A DNA stretch of 64,000 nt from Gyrodactylus bullatarudis. Taxonomy: Eukaryota; Platyhelminthes; Monogenea; Gyrodactylidea; Gyrodactylidae. This document shows positions 53,591 through 63,514 of the stretch, piece by piece. The DNA lies in NCBI GenBank assembly GCA_012064415.1, contig SSNU01000087.1, positions 132,489 through 196,488 of the forward strand, in the 5' to 3' direction. Both the position numbers and the translations under genes were made by a program. The notes beneath the pieces were generated by a model that saw only the letters and a list, made by a program, of their open reading frames with translations, made no database searches and had not been told where the DNA came from. Positions within the stretch are counted from its first letter, which is position 1. Each line of letters begins with the position of its first letter.

Positions 53591-54883
53591 TTAAAATAAG
53601 CTTATGAGGTTTAATCACTAAGTTAGGTTTTTACGATGGTTTGTCAATGATTTCAGCACAATCAGATAGGCAATAATTTTTCCGAACATTAGCGGAATTA
53701 CTGCTTTGTCTACGAGATCTACAGTTGCTTTTTAAAGAGAAACTCGAAGAACTATTTGAATAATTGATAACTCTCTATTCAATCAATTTTTCATTTCAGT
53801 AAAAATTTAGAAAGGTGAATATTCACATTAAAACTATTTTAATGTTCAAATTCAAATATTATGTGTAATTACTAGGGCATCAAAAAGTCTATTTTAATCC
53901 ATTGATGATATAAATTAGAGGATTAAGAAAATTAAAAAAAATTATTTCACATGATCAAGATCAAAGTTATAAAGTATTAGATAAGGTCTTTAAAAGTTTA
54001 GGGTCCAAAGTGTTAGGTCTTAAAACACAGGTATCAATTTTGAGACTGAACTTAACTAAGTCAAACAAAGAAGACAGCGTGGTTGATTTCAATTAGATAG
54101 ATTTGAGCATAATTTTGTATCTGATACACTTTCACACTATATAAAATGTATGTTATACATCAACAATATACATGCATCAGCTTGTGTATATGATATTGAC
54201 CAATCAGAATCATTCTTTCCATATCAATATTTAATTTTTTCTTGTTTTCCATGTTAAACTGAATATAACATGACAAGACCTAGATTAGTTGTCTGTCAAA
54301 ATGAATAATTGCACCAAGAAGATAGATTTGACTAACATATTATGTTATATTCTGATGAAAAATTAATTAAATATTTGGGCTACTTAGTTTAGCTATTGTA
54401 TGTGAAATTTGATAGGTCTTATCTTAAGACCTAACGTTGAGAAATATCATTTTGAATATCATCTTAAAAAATAATTTCAGCGTTCTGAAACTTAATTACA
54501 AAAAACTTATCACCATTACATTCAAAGACATTTAAAAGAATTTTACACATGAGAAATATACATAAAGTCGACATTATTTTTAGAAAATTACAAGACGCAG
54601 AGTGAGAAATTATTAGAATTTTCGACCTAGTGTAAAAAAATCAGCTAATCAATTTTCGTGGGCGCTCCAACTAAAAGACTCGTGACTTTTTGTTGGATAA
54701 ATACTAGTTTAGAGGCATCAAATCTATTCATGCAGTGATAATAATGATAAGTAGTCTATGATCGTATAATACAAAATAAAGGGAATTTTTATTCATAAAA
54801 TCTATTCAATGCTCACTACTCAAGATTGAAACCAGATAAATCCAAAATCAGTGAAATTTCCAAAATAAAGAAAATAATATCAA
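53591..54883. other. No gene; short inverted motif TTAGGTCTTAA
   Basis: GTGTTAGGTCTTAAAA near 54.02 kb and its near-reverse complement TCTTAAGACCTAACGTT near 54.42 kb could be ends of a roughly 420-bp MITE. Nothing else is seen. Confidence 0.35.
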
Positions 54884-55215
54884 CCAATATTAACAACATT
54901 TCTTAAAAAAAATTTTTTTAACATTTTTTTTAAATCTAAGCAAAAACCGCTAACTATAATTCATGCAAAATGCTAAGACCACTGCAGTTGACTGTACTAA
55001 TTTTGTTCGGGATATCTTCTGCGAGTTCATTAATCTAGGTTGGTGGGAAAGGAATGAAGGTACAGATAGATGAATCCTCTTTTGTTCATCGAAAATATCA
55101 TCGAGGCCATATTATTGCCAATTCGAACATTTGGGTTTTTGATGTATATTTTTTAGAAGAAATAATCCTAATAATATCTTTGAAGCAACAATTAATGCTA
55201 TTTCTGAGATTTATA
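54884..55215 (+). pseudogene. Merlin-like transposase relic, unit 1
   Basis: Short version of the downstream unit. From 55003 it reads VRDIFCEFINLGWW and, in the next phase, KVQIDESSFVHRKYHRGHII then WVFDVYF. The latter is the start of the DDE core of Merlin/IS1595-type (ISXO2-like) transposases, usually VEIDES.F..RKYNRGR...WVFGG, with the first catalytic Asp. The zinc-ribbon part is missing in this unit. A one-base phase change precedes the core. The leader (54884-54973, poly-A/T tract then ATTCATGCAAAATGCT) is repeated at 55229-55320. Confidence 0.7.
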
Positions 55216-55228
55216 GAAAATAATATCA

Positions 55229-55808
55229 ACCAATATTAACAACATTTCTTAAAAAAAATTTTTTTTAAATTTTTTTTAAATCTAAGCAAAAACCGCTAAC
55301 TATAATTCATGCAAAATGCTATCCATACATGATATTAATCTTACTAATGTAACAGCTAACATGTTAGCTATTGCCAGAAATGACAAGAAAGGTTTAGTTG
55401 AGATGTGCCAACGCCTAAAACTAATACCATTACATGCTAATCATGATGATTGTAATGAGGAAATGTATCTCGGCCTGTATTCATCTTGTCTTGATGGTTA
55501 CGTATTCCGCTGCCTATTATGTAAGAAGCGAAAATCTATATGTGTTCGGGATATCTTCTGCGAGTTCATTAATCTAGGTTGGTGGGAAAGGAATGAAGGT
55601 ACAGATAGATGAATCCTCTTTTGTTCATCGAAAATATCATCGAGGCCATATTATTGCCAATTCGAACATTTGGGTTTTTGATGTATATTTTTTAGAAGAA
55701 ATAATCCTAATAATATCTTTGAAGCAACAATTAATGCTATTTCTGAGATTTATAGAGTTCAATAAATATTTTCCCATTAAATCTAATATTTTCCTTTTTA
55801 GTGAATAA
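55229..55808 (+). pseudogene. Merlin-like transposase relic, unit 2
   Basis: Same leader as unit 1, then a 98-codon frame (55316-55612). It contains a zinc-ribbon-like LDGYVFRCLLCKKRKSI and then VRDIFCEFINLGWW. In intact relatives a long helical region lies between these two blocks, so an internal deletion is likely. A phase change leads to a 71-codon frame (55593-55808) with KVQIDESSFVHRKYHRGHII. The DNA from 55543 to 55757 repeats 55003-55215 almost exactly. The second and third catalytic residues are absent from both units. Confidence 0.75.
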
Positions 55809-56215
55809 TTATAGACAAGTTTTATATCTTAGTAGTAGTATTACATTTCTATGAAATATTTTTAATGTTAGTCTACATACTTATCAGTAATCACATAAAA
55901 GTAAATAAAAAACTGGTGCCTCTAAACTGGTATTTGGATGTATGTTTACATTTCTTTCATCTGTTCCGTTAAGCAAAAACGAGGGAAATTCGGGATATTC
56001 GAGTTTTGCTTTTATAAAGATGGCTGATCAACGTCTAAAAACAACAAGAGGACTCTGGCTTTTAGGACGTTGTTTCCTTTTGAAAATTGAAGGCGTCAGC
56101 CAAAATTACAGAAAAATATTTTTCATATCTTCTATTTTTGTTATTCAGAAAACGCGGGTGCAAAAACTTGATTCTTCTGAAGATTCACGAGAAATAATTT
56201 TCAATAGCAAACTGG
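55809..56215. other. No gene supported
   Basis: A 92-codon plus-strand frame (55942-56220) has no recognisable motif. It ends where the next inverted repeat begins. Confidence 0.35.
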
Positions 56216-56950
56216 TGTAGAAAAATTTTCCCTGTCCCAAAATTTTTCTAAGTCCAAAATGATGCGTCTTGCGTACTTATGTATATCAGAAAATCGTGTA
56301 GAGATGGTGAATGTCACTAAAAAATTGTTGTCGAATATAACAAAAACTTTGCCCGGCTACTAATACTCGTAACACTCCAGATAACGGTATGATAGGTGAC
56401 CAACATGAAACTGTCATGATAGATGAAATGCATCTATTCAAGCGAAAGTATAATCTTAGACGGTATTTAAGGAATCAGAGATCATATTCTATCTCGCTTA
56501 TTATTAAATAATTCTGAATTTATTTCCATTGTTTCTCAAAGTGAATGAACTTCTGGTGGGAACACTTGTTGGGAGCAAATACCAATGTAACTTTTGTTTT
56601 TAATAAAGAAACTATTTACTCGAGTAAATCAAAATTGAAGCAGGTGATTTGAGCATATTCTATCTCGCTATAATTCAACATATAATTCTGAATTTTAGAT
56701 CTTAAAGAATGTAATTTTCTAATACTGATAACATTTTGAAATTCTCTAATATCTCTCTTCTAACCAATGATATTTAGAGTTGAATATGGTGTTTTTATTA
56801 ATTTCTTAGGGTTAATAATGATAAGGGGCTTGCATCATCAAACAAAAAGGGATAGAGAAGGATTGTGACTGACATACAAATAGGTAGGCAATACGACTAT
56901 TTTTTGAACTTAGAAAAATGTTGGGGCAGGGAAAAATTTCCTACACTTAT
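56216..56950. mobile_element. Possible MITE with 42-bp inverted ends
   Basis: GTAGAAAAATTTTCCCTGTC and CAAAATTTTTCTAAGTCCAA at 56217-56261 recur inverted at 56905-56947 with several mismatches. The inside holds two copies of a CTATCTCGCT...AATTCTGAATTT phrase (56487 and 56658) and no gene. Confidence 0.5.
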
Positions 56951-57079
56951 TCTACTCCGTTACCAGAAAACTTCTGAATATTTTATAGTTTGAATTAAAT
57001 TAATTACTATTATTAATCAATTTAATCAAGATCACAGATTGCGAGGTATGTTTCATCTAGAAAAGTTTAATATTTCTTA

Positions 57080-57706
57080 CACAGTATAGCAAATTAACAC
57101 TTTTTCTATGAAAATTTCACAATATGCTTGTGAGGTTAAAATAATGAGATTCTTAAATTTTGAAAATTTTTTAGCGTTTGGATTTCGAGAAATATTCGAA
57201 TTTGTGTTCGACTGAATTTAAGGTCTTATTTTTGTTCTAAAAATTTTAGTAAAACTCGCATTAAAATTCTTAAAGAATTGTAATAAACTGCGAAAAATTT
57301 TCTACAATCTCTCTAATTTGGATTTTTTTAGCAAAATAATAAATTTCAAATCTCTTTTTGAAACTGTTAGGCATGGCACAGGAAATTTTCTTTACACTGG
57401 CAATTTATGATAGAAGATTTGAATGAATTTTACCTCCACCCCTGCATATTAGGTTTGAGGCAACAAGTTGTAGAAAATTTTTCGCAGTTTATTACAATTC
57501 TTTAAGAATTTTAATGCGAGTTTTACTAAACTTTTTAGAACAAAAATAAGACCTTAAATTCAGTCGAACACAAATTCGAATATTTCTCGAAATCCAAACG
57601 CTAAAAAATTTTCAAAATTTAAGAATCTCATTATTTTAACCTGACAAGCATACTGTAAAATTTTCACTGTGTATATAGAAAAAATGTGTTAATTTGCTAT
57701 ACTGTG
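57080..57706. mobile_element. 627-bp hairpin MITE with TA flanks
   Basis: Inverted arms of about 235 bp (57080-57315 and 57468-57706) surround a loop of about 150 bp. The ends are CACAGTATAGCAAATTAACA and its complement, flanked by TA on both sides (57078-57079 and 57707-57708). A few mismatches are visible, for example AATATGCTTGTGAGG against CCTGACAAGCATACTG. No gene. CACAGT ends and TA targets fit mobilisation by a Tc1/mariner-type transposase. Confidence 0.85.
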
Positions 57707-57754
57707 TAATCTCAAAAAAAATCAAATCATTCGAATACATTTTAAAATAGCACC

Positions 57755-57900
57755 ACAGTCCTTCATCTTTTCTAGTTCGTTTAATATCTAAAAAACTCAA
57801 TTTATTATTAGATTATTTTTCCATAGTAAACTTAATGTTTTGATGATACTTGCTCATCTTTAAGAGAGGGTCATCTGCTAATACATTGGGTTTCCTCAAT
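57755..57900 (-). pseudogene. PLE lineage 1 palm scrap
   Basis: The minus strand reads a degenerate NPMY..DDPL, then MEK-SNNKLSFLDIKRTRK, which is the RT motif C-D region. It is separated by a junction from the next PLE 3' end, again in head-to-tail orientation. Confidence 0.65.
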
Positions 57901-57937
57901 TCTATTATTTGTAGGTATATAAGAATAGGTAATTTTA

Positions 57938-57978
57938 TTCATTAAGTGTACATTTCTTTATGGTTCATCAGTAGTGAC
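57938..57978 (-). ncRNA. Hammerhead-like motif (type B'), weak
   Basis: Minus strand: CACUA, CUGAUGA, ACCAUAAA, GAAA, UGUACACUU, AAUG. The core boxes are conserved; stems are marginal. Confidence 0.35.
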
Positions 57979-58005
57979 ACATAAATAATGATAAAAGTTT
58001 AAAAT

Positions 58006-58410
58006 TCATTGAAAATAATATTTTACAAATTTTGAAAGAAGTATAGTAAAAGTTGAAAAATATAAGAATATAATGTGAGCTGAAAAAACACCAAAACTCT
58101 TCAATAAATAGCAACAGTGAAGAGAAAGGTGAAAAAGCTCACATAGGCCAGGGTAATTGAAGGTTATAAGAGTAGTTTTTTTAAACACACACAGATTTGG
58201 CTTAAACTGATTGATGAAGAATTTCTCCTTCACCACAAATCCGTGCTGTCATCACCCACATTTTGAGAAATTGGAAATTGAAGCTTCATGATTCTCCTGT
58301 TTGATGTGTCTGGTCACCGCTGTATCCTTCTTCAGGTGATCGTTTGATCTTGTTGACAATTTCCTAATTGTACGTCCTAGATAAGAAGCTCCACAGTCAC
58401 ATTGGAATTT
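58006..58410 (-). pseudogene. PLE GIY-YIG nuclease, frameshifted
   Basis: Continuing from the RT thumb, a stop (TAA near 58410) is followed by KFQCDCGASYLGRTIRKLST, then DHLKKDTAVTRHIKQENHEA. A frameshift near 58.25 kb leads to VKEKFFINQFKPNLC (58006-58236). The C-X-C pair, YLG (for YIG) and the arginine are in place. It would nick DNA or resolve insertion ends if intact. Confidence 0.8.
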
Positions 58411-59235
58411 TTAAATTAAAAGAGTCTTTTCTTCAGGTTTTAGTAAATTCTTATGAATCAAACTGAATAATCTTTGAGTTTTAAATACAATTTTCAATTG
58501 TATATTATCATAATGTTGATCGATAAGATTAACCAGTCGTCTGCTTACATCATTACTGAAGCCATCACCTTTAAAATTAAGTTTCATGAAGATGGTTGTC
58601 TTTTCTCCTTCATCTCTGTCGACCCTTTCATCTACATCATCAGACATATTGATGAATTTGTCAACAAATCTGTTGGGATAACCATTTTCATTTAAACGTA
58701 ACTTTGACTCTTCTATTTCTTTTGGCCATTCCTCTGGACTAGCAATCCTTCTTATCCTCTTTCCTAGACCAATTACTAAGCCAACCTTATGAGATAGAGG
58801 ACTGAAACTGGCATAATGCAGATATTTTCCATTATCAGTCTTCTTCTTGTAGATATTTCTTAGAATTGACCCATCCTCCTTCCTAGTTAGTTTGACATCT
58901 AAGAAACTCAAACTCTCATTAGACTCTTTTTCCATGGTAAATTTAATATTAGGATGAAACGAATTCATATTCAAGAAAAAGTTGTCTACATTTGGTTTCA
59001 TCAAAAAAAAATTATTATTAAATAAAATTTTATTATTTTCTAACCAACCTAGAAAGATATCTGCCAATAGAGGACTAAGAGGTGAACTCATGTCTATCCC
59101 ATCTTTTTGTTTAAAAACTTTGATCTGAAAAGATAGAGGAATATCCGGATAGCAAATCCTGATAAGTTCTGCTATTTCCAGGCTTGGTAACTCAAAACCT
59201 TCCTGATCGTCAATTAAATATTTAATGATAGCCAA
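58411..59235 (-). pseudogene. PLE RT motif B to thumb, YVDD deleted
   Basis: A 274-codon minus-strand frame. It starts inside the helix after motif A (AIIKYLIDDQEGFELPS), then has PDIPLSFQIKVFKQKDGI and SSPLSPLLADIFLGWL (motif B, first Gly replaced by Ser). The expected YVDD block is gone: NNKILFNNNFFLMKPN joins the flanks directly. Motif D (LSFLDVKLTR), HYASFSPLSHKVGLVIGL and the thumb (TTIFMKLNFKGDGF, IQLKIVFKTQRLFSLIHK) are well preserved. Loss of both catalytic Asp residues makes it inactive. Confidence 0.85.
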
Positions 59236-59357
59236 AGTTTCCTAGCATAATATGTTTGAATAGGTTTTAAGATGTCGATTAACCATTTACCTAAATTATG
59301 TTGTGGACATGACGACATGTCCAAGATCGTCCGACTCGGAAAACCTAAATCATCGAT

Positions 59358-59801
59358 TTATTTATGCGTCTTAGGATGTAGATATAATCTAGAAAACCTA
59401 GTATGTTTCTTAGCTATAAAGCTCCTAGTTTCATCCGAAATGATACTTCTATCAAACAAACCCTTGCATATTTTATACATTCCAAATATAGGACGCTCCA
59501 TGGATTCCATTGTCTTATAATAAGAAGATCTATCTTTTCCTGTTTTAAGAAATTTACTTTTATCTGAAAAAAAATCCTCCTTATATATTATCACTATACC
59601 CTTTTCCTTATCAGGCTTAGATAGAAAGATGTTCCTATTAGATTTTAGTTCTTTGAGCGCTGCAAAATGCTCTTTAGTAAGTGAACAATATCTGAGAGGT
59701 TTACAATAAAATATTCTATAGATAGGTAAAATATCAAGCTTAAACTTCTCTTTGTTAGTATCATCTTTACGGTTCTGCGTAAGACCTAGTTCATACATCA
59801 A
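59358..59801 (-). pseudogene. PLE N-terminal domain and fingers
   Basis: A 147-codon minus-strand frame: MYELGLTQNRKDD, FLSKPDKEKGIVIIYKEDFF, DRSSYYKTMESMERPIFGMY and FIAKKHTRFSRLYLHPKTHK. After a stop, SRTILDMSSCPQHNLGKWLI continues to 59236 (CPQHNLGKWL near 59.30 kb). It then jumps to the sequence after motif A, so the catalytic first Asp is deleted. The LSKPDKE-G-vivi block is characteristic of PLE RT fingers. The upstream piece PKRPNEIEDKAASERL (to about 59855) is the truncated N-terminus. Confidence 0.85.
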
Positions 59802-60028
59802 ACGTTCAGAAGCTGCCTTGTCTTCAATTTCGTTGGGTCGTTTTGGAAAAAAAAGAATATTCTCTCGCTCGATCGATCAAATTTAGATATTTTCGATCGT
59901 AAATTTGTGCCATGGTATGAGGTATTCAAATTCTGGTTTTGAATCCTTTGAGAATAAAGGTCAAGAAAATAGAAATTGATCGCAATTTGGAAAAATGCCT
60001 TCAAAGGAGTAGCTTTGATACCCATATG

Positions 60029-61001
60029 CAATGAATGAATTTTGGTTTCATGGATATGAATGAGACCATGACTTTATTCGTTAGTGCCAACCGGTTTGTG
60101 TACGTTGAATGTCTTGGTTTGCTCTCTGAACACGGTTTCTTTAAAGTCAGACAAATCTTTATTTGAATTGAATGAATTTTCAATCTAAATGGATCAAGGA
60201 AAAATTATGTCAAAGAGACTTTCGGGATGAAATCATATTTTCTGACAAGCAACAATTTGCCATGGATAAACCTGATGAAGCTGCCATTGGTGCTCAGATG
60301 GGAAGGATCCTAAGAAAAAAACTGAACCCCGAAAATGATGTAACTTCATTTATGGTATAAGCAGAGATATTTTTCTCAGAAGCATTGCAGTTAGTTATTG
60401 TTGATAGAAAATTGAACTGAGATATCATCAGGAAATGTCGATTGATGCCGCTTAAACATTAAAAAACGAATAAATAGGAAATTTTTAGTTATATAAATAA
60501 TAGAAACAGCTTCAGAATATTTATGAACTCAAGTGTGAAAATTAAAATAATTGGTGAGAACTTTAGGAAAATGATCTAGAGTATTCAATTTTCGAACTCT
60601 TTGAGGAGAATGAGAATTTTTGTGCCAATGAAAAGTGCCTCACATATTTTTTCATTTTCAATTTCGATGAAAGATAATATATTTACCTTTACTAGAAAAG
60701 TTATAATTTTTATCAATTTCATCTAGGTCAATCATTCAATAGAGATTTTATCTATAAATTGAATCGTCTTAATATGAAAATTATATTATGTAAAATAAAT
60801 TGTGAATCATAAATATGAAAAGTGGCTCACATATTAATTCGATCACTAAGTCTTATTTTTTTATATGTTGCATTCAAAACCGTGTTTTTGGCAATCACAG
60901 AATCAAAACAAACCAGATTGTCATCCAAGAGTTTTAATTCTGATTGAATCAGCCTTTCACGGCCACTACAGAGAAGGATTGATCTTTCTAAAATAATGCT
61001 T
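60029..61001 (-). repeat. 973-bp inverted repeat, right arm
   Basis: Inverted partner of 51317-52289. One visible coding change is PKNTVLN in the left arm against AKNTVLN here. A short piece of its inner sequence (GTAAAATAAATTGTGAATCA, 60789-60808) is repeated just outside at 61004-61023. Confidence 0.9.
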
Positions 61002-61479
61002 ATGTAAAATAAATTGTGAATCATAAATATGGGAAGTGACTTACCTATTACAGGTATCACATTATTAGTATTTAAACACTTTAGGGGTTGAATATTACAG
61101 ATATTTTTCTCAGATGAATTTCATATTGTAGATATTTCTAAAAAAATCTTGTGTCTTCTGATGAAATTTCCGATATATAGTGGTCGATTAAATGAATTCA
61201 TTCACCTAAAACTGCGTCTTGCTCATTTATTATAAATACTTTCAAGATGTAAAATATACCATTGAAAAAGAAATTTCTCACGATTCTATATATGATTACT
61301 CTCGAACATATTGGCTCATTGATATTCTTAAAAATACAAATTTATGTTTTTTCATTGAATTAGAAAATGACAAAACATATTTGTTCACTTTTAAACTTCC
61401 TAGTTTACAACTTAATTTTTACATAATTTTTTTCAGATAAACTGTTAGGGACTGACTTTTAAATTTGAACTTGATATTT

Positions 61480-63375
61480 CTAGAATCTACAGGATGACTG
61501 CTAAGAAACGAAATATCCAAGACTTACTGATTCTGACAAAAAATTTGTCAAGAAACACAGAATGGATGGTCTGAGTAAATCGAAGAATTGCAAAACTATT
61601 GGATGTGCGGGATGATAAATTTTTTTTTCCAAAAATCACCCCAAAGGAGAAAATTTTCCAAAAATCACCCCAAAGGAGAAAATTTTCTAAAAATCTCCCC
61701 AAAAATTTCCAAAAGAAAATACTTTTATGAATAACAAGCAATAATTATAATTATAATTATATTGAACACTTAATTTTATTTGTTAGATAAATAACTTATA
61801 TTTCAATAAAAATAGTAAATACAAAATAAAATAGTATAATCATTGTTTCACATTACAAAAATAATTATTAAATAAAAATCATGTTCGATCAATTTCATCA
61901 ATTTGAGAGGTGATAATAAAAAGGAAATGAGTATGAAATACTAGTGTCTGCAAGAAAAACGAAAATCATCTGGTTAAGGAAGATACGAGTAAAGCAAAGA
62001 CTTAGTGTAATCAAGTTTAGATCTGATGTGAGACATGACAGATTTAAGATTAGTCAAATCATCACAATCAGATAATTCATATTTTGATTTAATAGATTTG
62101 AAGGTAGATAATAGGTAATTCAATTCATATTTTGAGTTTCTGAGGTTATAATTATTAACGGAAACGGAATAGGACTCAAATTTTTTTTTTAATTTCTTTG
62201 GTTTCGTAACTGAGACCGACCGTTTGTGAAGACATGTTTCGAATAATAACGAATTTCTCAATGATAATCTCATCAAATTATAAATTTTTCTCCTACCCCT
62301 CCATCACTCTATGAATGAGTCACAAATTACTATACCCCAAATATATTGATTTATGGTTCGTAAAAAATATTAAAACTAATTTTATCAGCTAATTGGTTAT
62401 AATTAATAGTATTGAGGGAGATAATTGTGATGAAAAAGTAGAGGGGAAACTTTAAAATAAGAATAATTACTATTATTTATAATTGATATGAGTAAAAGAG
62501 CTGAAATTTTCATTGGGGTCATTCTTTGCTTTGGGGTGATTTTTGGAAAAATTTTTCCTTTAGGGTGATTTTTGGAAAATAAAATTTTCTTGGGGTGATT
62601 TTTGGAATTAACCCAAAATTATTTATTTTCAAAAAATAAAAAAGGGAAAAAATTGAAAAAATGCGGCCGAAAGAGAGCAATACCTAACTGTCTTATGAAA
62701 AAAATTTCTTATTTAGCAATTCAGAAGAAAGCGACAGCTTCTAAAATAAAAGCTGAATTGTATCTTAATACGTTTGTGAGAACTGTTCAACGCTGTTTCG
62801 AAAATAATCCAAACATCTTTTGGGGTAAGCCTAAAATAATCCCTAATCTGAGTACCGCGGATAAAGAAATAAAGTATTGCTGGGCTTATGAGAAAATTGT
62901 TCAAAACTACGATTGGAGTAAAATTCAATTTGAATGGGCTTGATGGACTCTCGTTTTGTTGGTTAGAAAAATCTTTACCCAAGCCTACCAAAATAAATCG
63001 AAGATTCAGTGGAGGCAGTGTCATGGTATGGGGGTTCATCACAAAAGAAGAAACTGGAAACCTTGTTTTCATAGAAGAAAGACATAATTTAAAAACATAT
63101 CAAAAACTTCCAGAAAATCAACTGCTACAGTTTAAAGAAGAAATAGAAAATTCCGAAATTATTTTTCAACAAGATAATGCTCCGTGTCATCGTTCTTAAT
63201 CAACAAAAACATGGTTTTAAGAAAATGGAATATCTGTATTGCCATGGCCTGCTCGAAGCCCCGATCTGAACCTTATTGAGATCTTGTGGGGAATTTTATC
63301 TCATAAAGTTTACTCCCAAGGAAAAGTATTTTTAAACAGGCCAGAGCTCATCAAGAAGGTTGAGGAAGAGTGAGA
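61480..63375 (+). pseudogene. Tc1/mariner-like transposase, interrupted
   Basis: The N-terminal HTH (LTDSDKKFVKKHRMDGLSKS, IAKLLDVRDDK) lies at about 61525-61620 across frameshifts. After the nested insertion come the second HTH (CGRKRAIPNCLMKKISYLAI, ASKIKAELYL, TVQRCFENN; 62602-62943) and CWAYEKIVQNYDWSKI. A deletion removes the FSDE block with the first catalytic Asp. Then KFNLNGLDGLSFCWL, GGSVMVWGFITKEE, IFQQDNAPCHRS (second Asp; stop at 63197) and LPWPARSPDLNLIEILWG (third acidic residue region) follow. Broken by insertion, deletion, frameshift and stop. Confidence 0.85.
61620..62620. mobile_element. Nested element with tandem-repeat inverted ends
   Basis: Its left end has three tandem units of about 31-33 bp built on TTTTCCAAAAATCACCCCAA (61627-61715). 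The right end has three such units inverted (62515-62614, TTGGGGTGATTTTTGGAA). The interior carries a 100-codon minus-strand frame (61974-62276), basic and serine-rich, without a known motif. Repeated units inside terminal inverted repeats resemble fold-back-type elements. The superfamily is unknown. Confidence 0.75.
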
Positions 63376-63514
63376 AAATTCCTTTTATATGGTATATTTT
63401 ACATCTTGAAGGTATTTTTTATAAATGAGCTAGAAGCAATTTTAAGTGAATAAATTCATTTTGTCGACCACTATATTTCCTACATTGCTATCTCAAAAAC
63501 AGTGTTACATAAAA

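Larger units (their letters stand above)
57935..59855 (-). mobile_element. PLE lineage 1, longest copy
   Basis: It runs from just after the N-terminal LGP-x-FCIP block to the 3' region on the minus strand, about 1.9 kb. Order: N-terminal domain and fingers (59358-59801), a deletion that removes RT motif A, motif B through thumb (58411-59235, without YVDD), then a nuclease with stops and frameshift (58006-58410). A hammerhead-like motif lies at 57938-57978. It cannot make active RT. Confidence 0.9.
61178..63473 (+). mobile_element. Tc1-like element with a nested insertion
   Basis: Terminal inverted repeats TAGTGGTCGATTAAATGAAT and ATTTTGTCGACCACTA, flanked by TA (61176-61177 and 63474-63475). 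At 2.3 kb it is longer than a usual Tc1 element because about 1 kb is inserted in the transposase gene (61620-62620). The end sequence AGTGGTCGA is shared with the relic at 47.5 kb, so both belong to one family. Confidence 0.85.
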
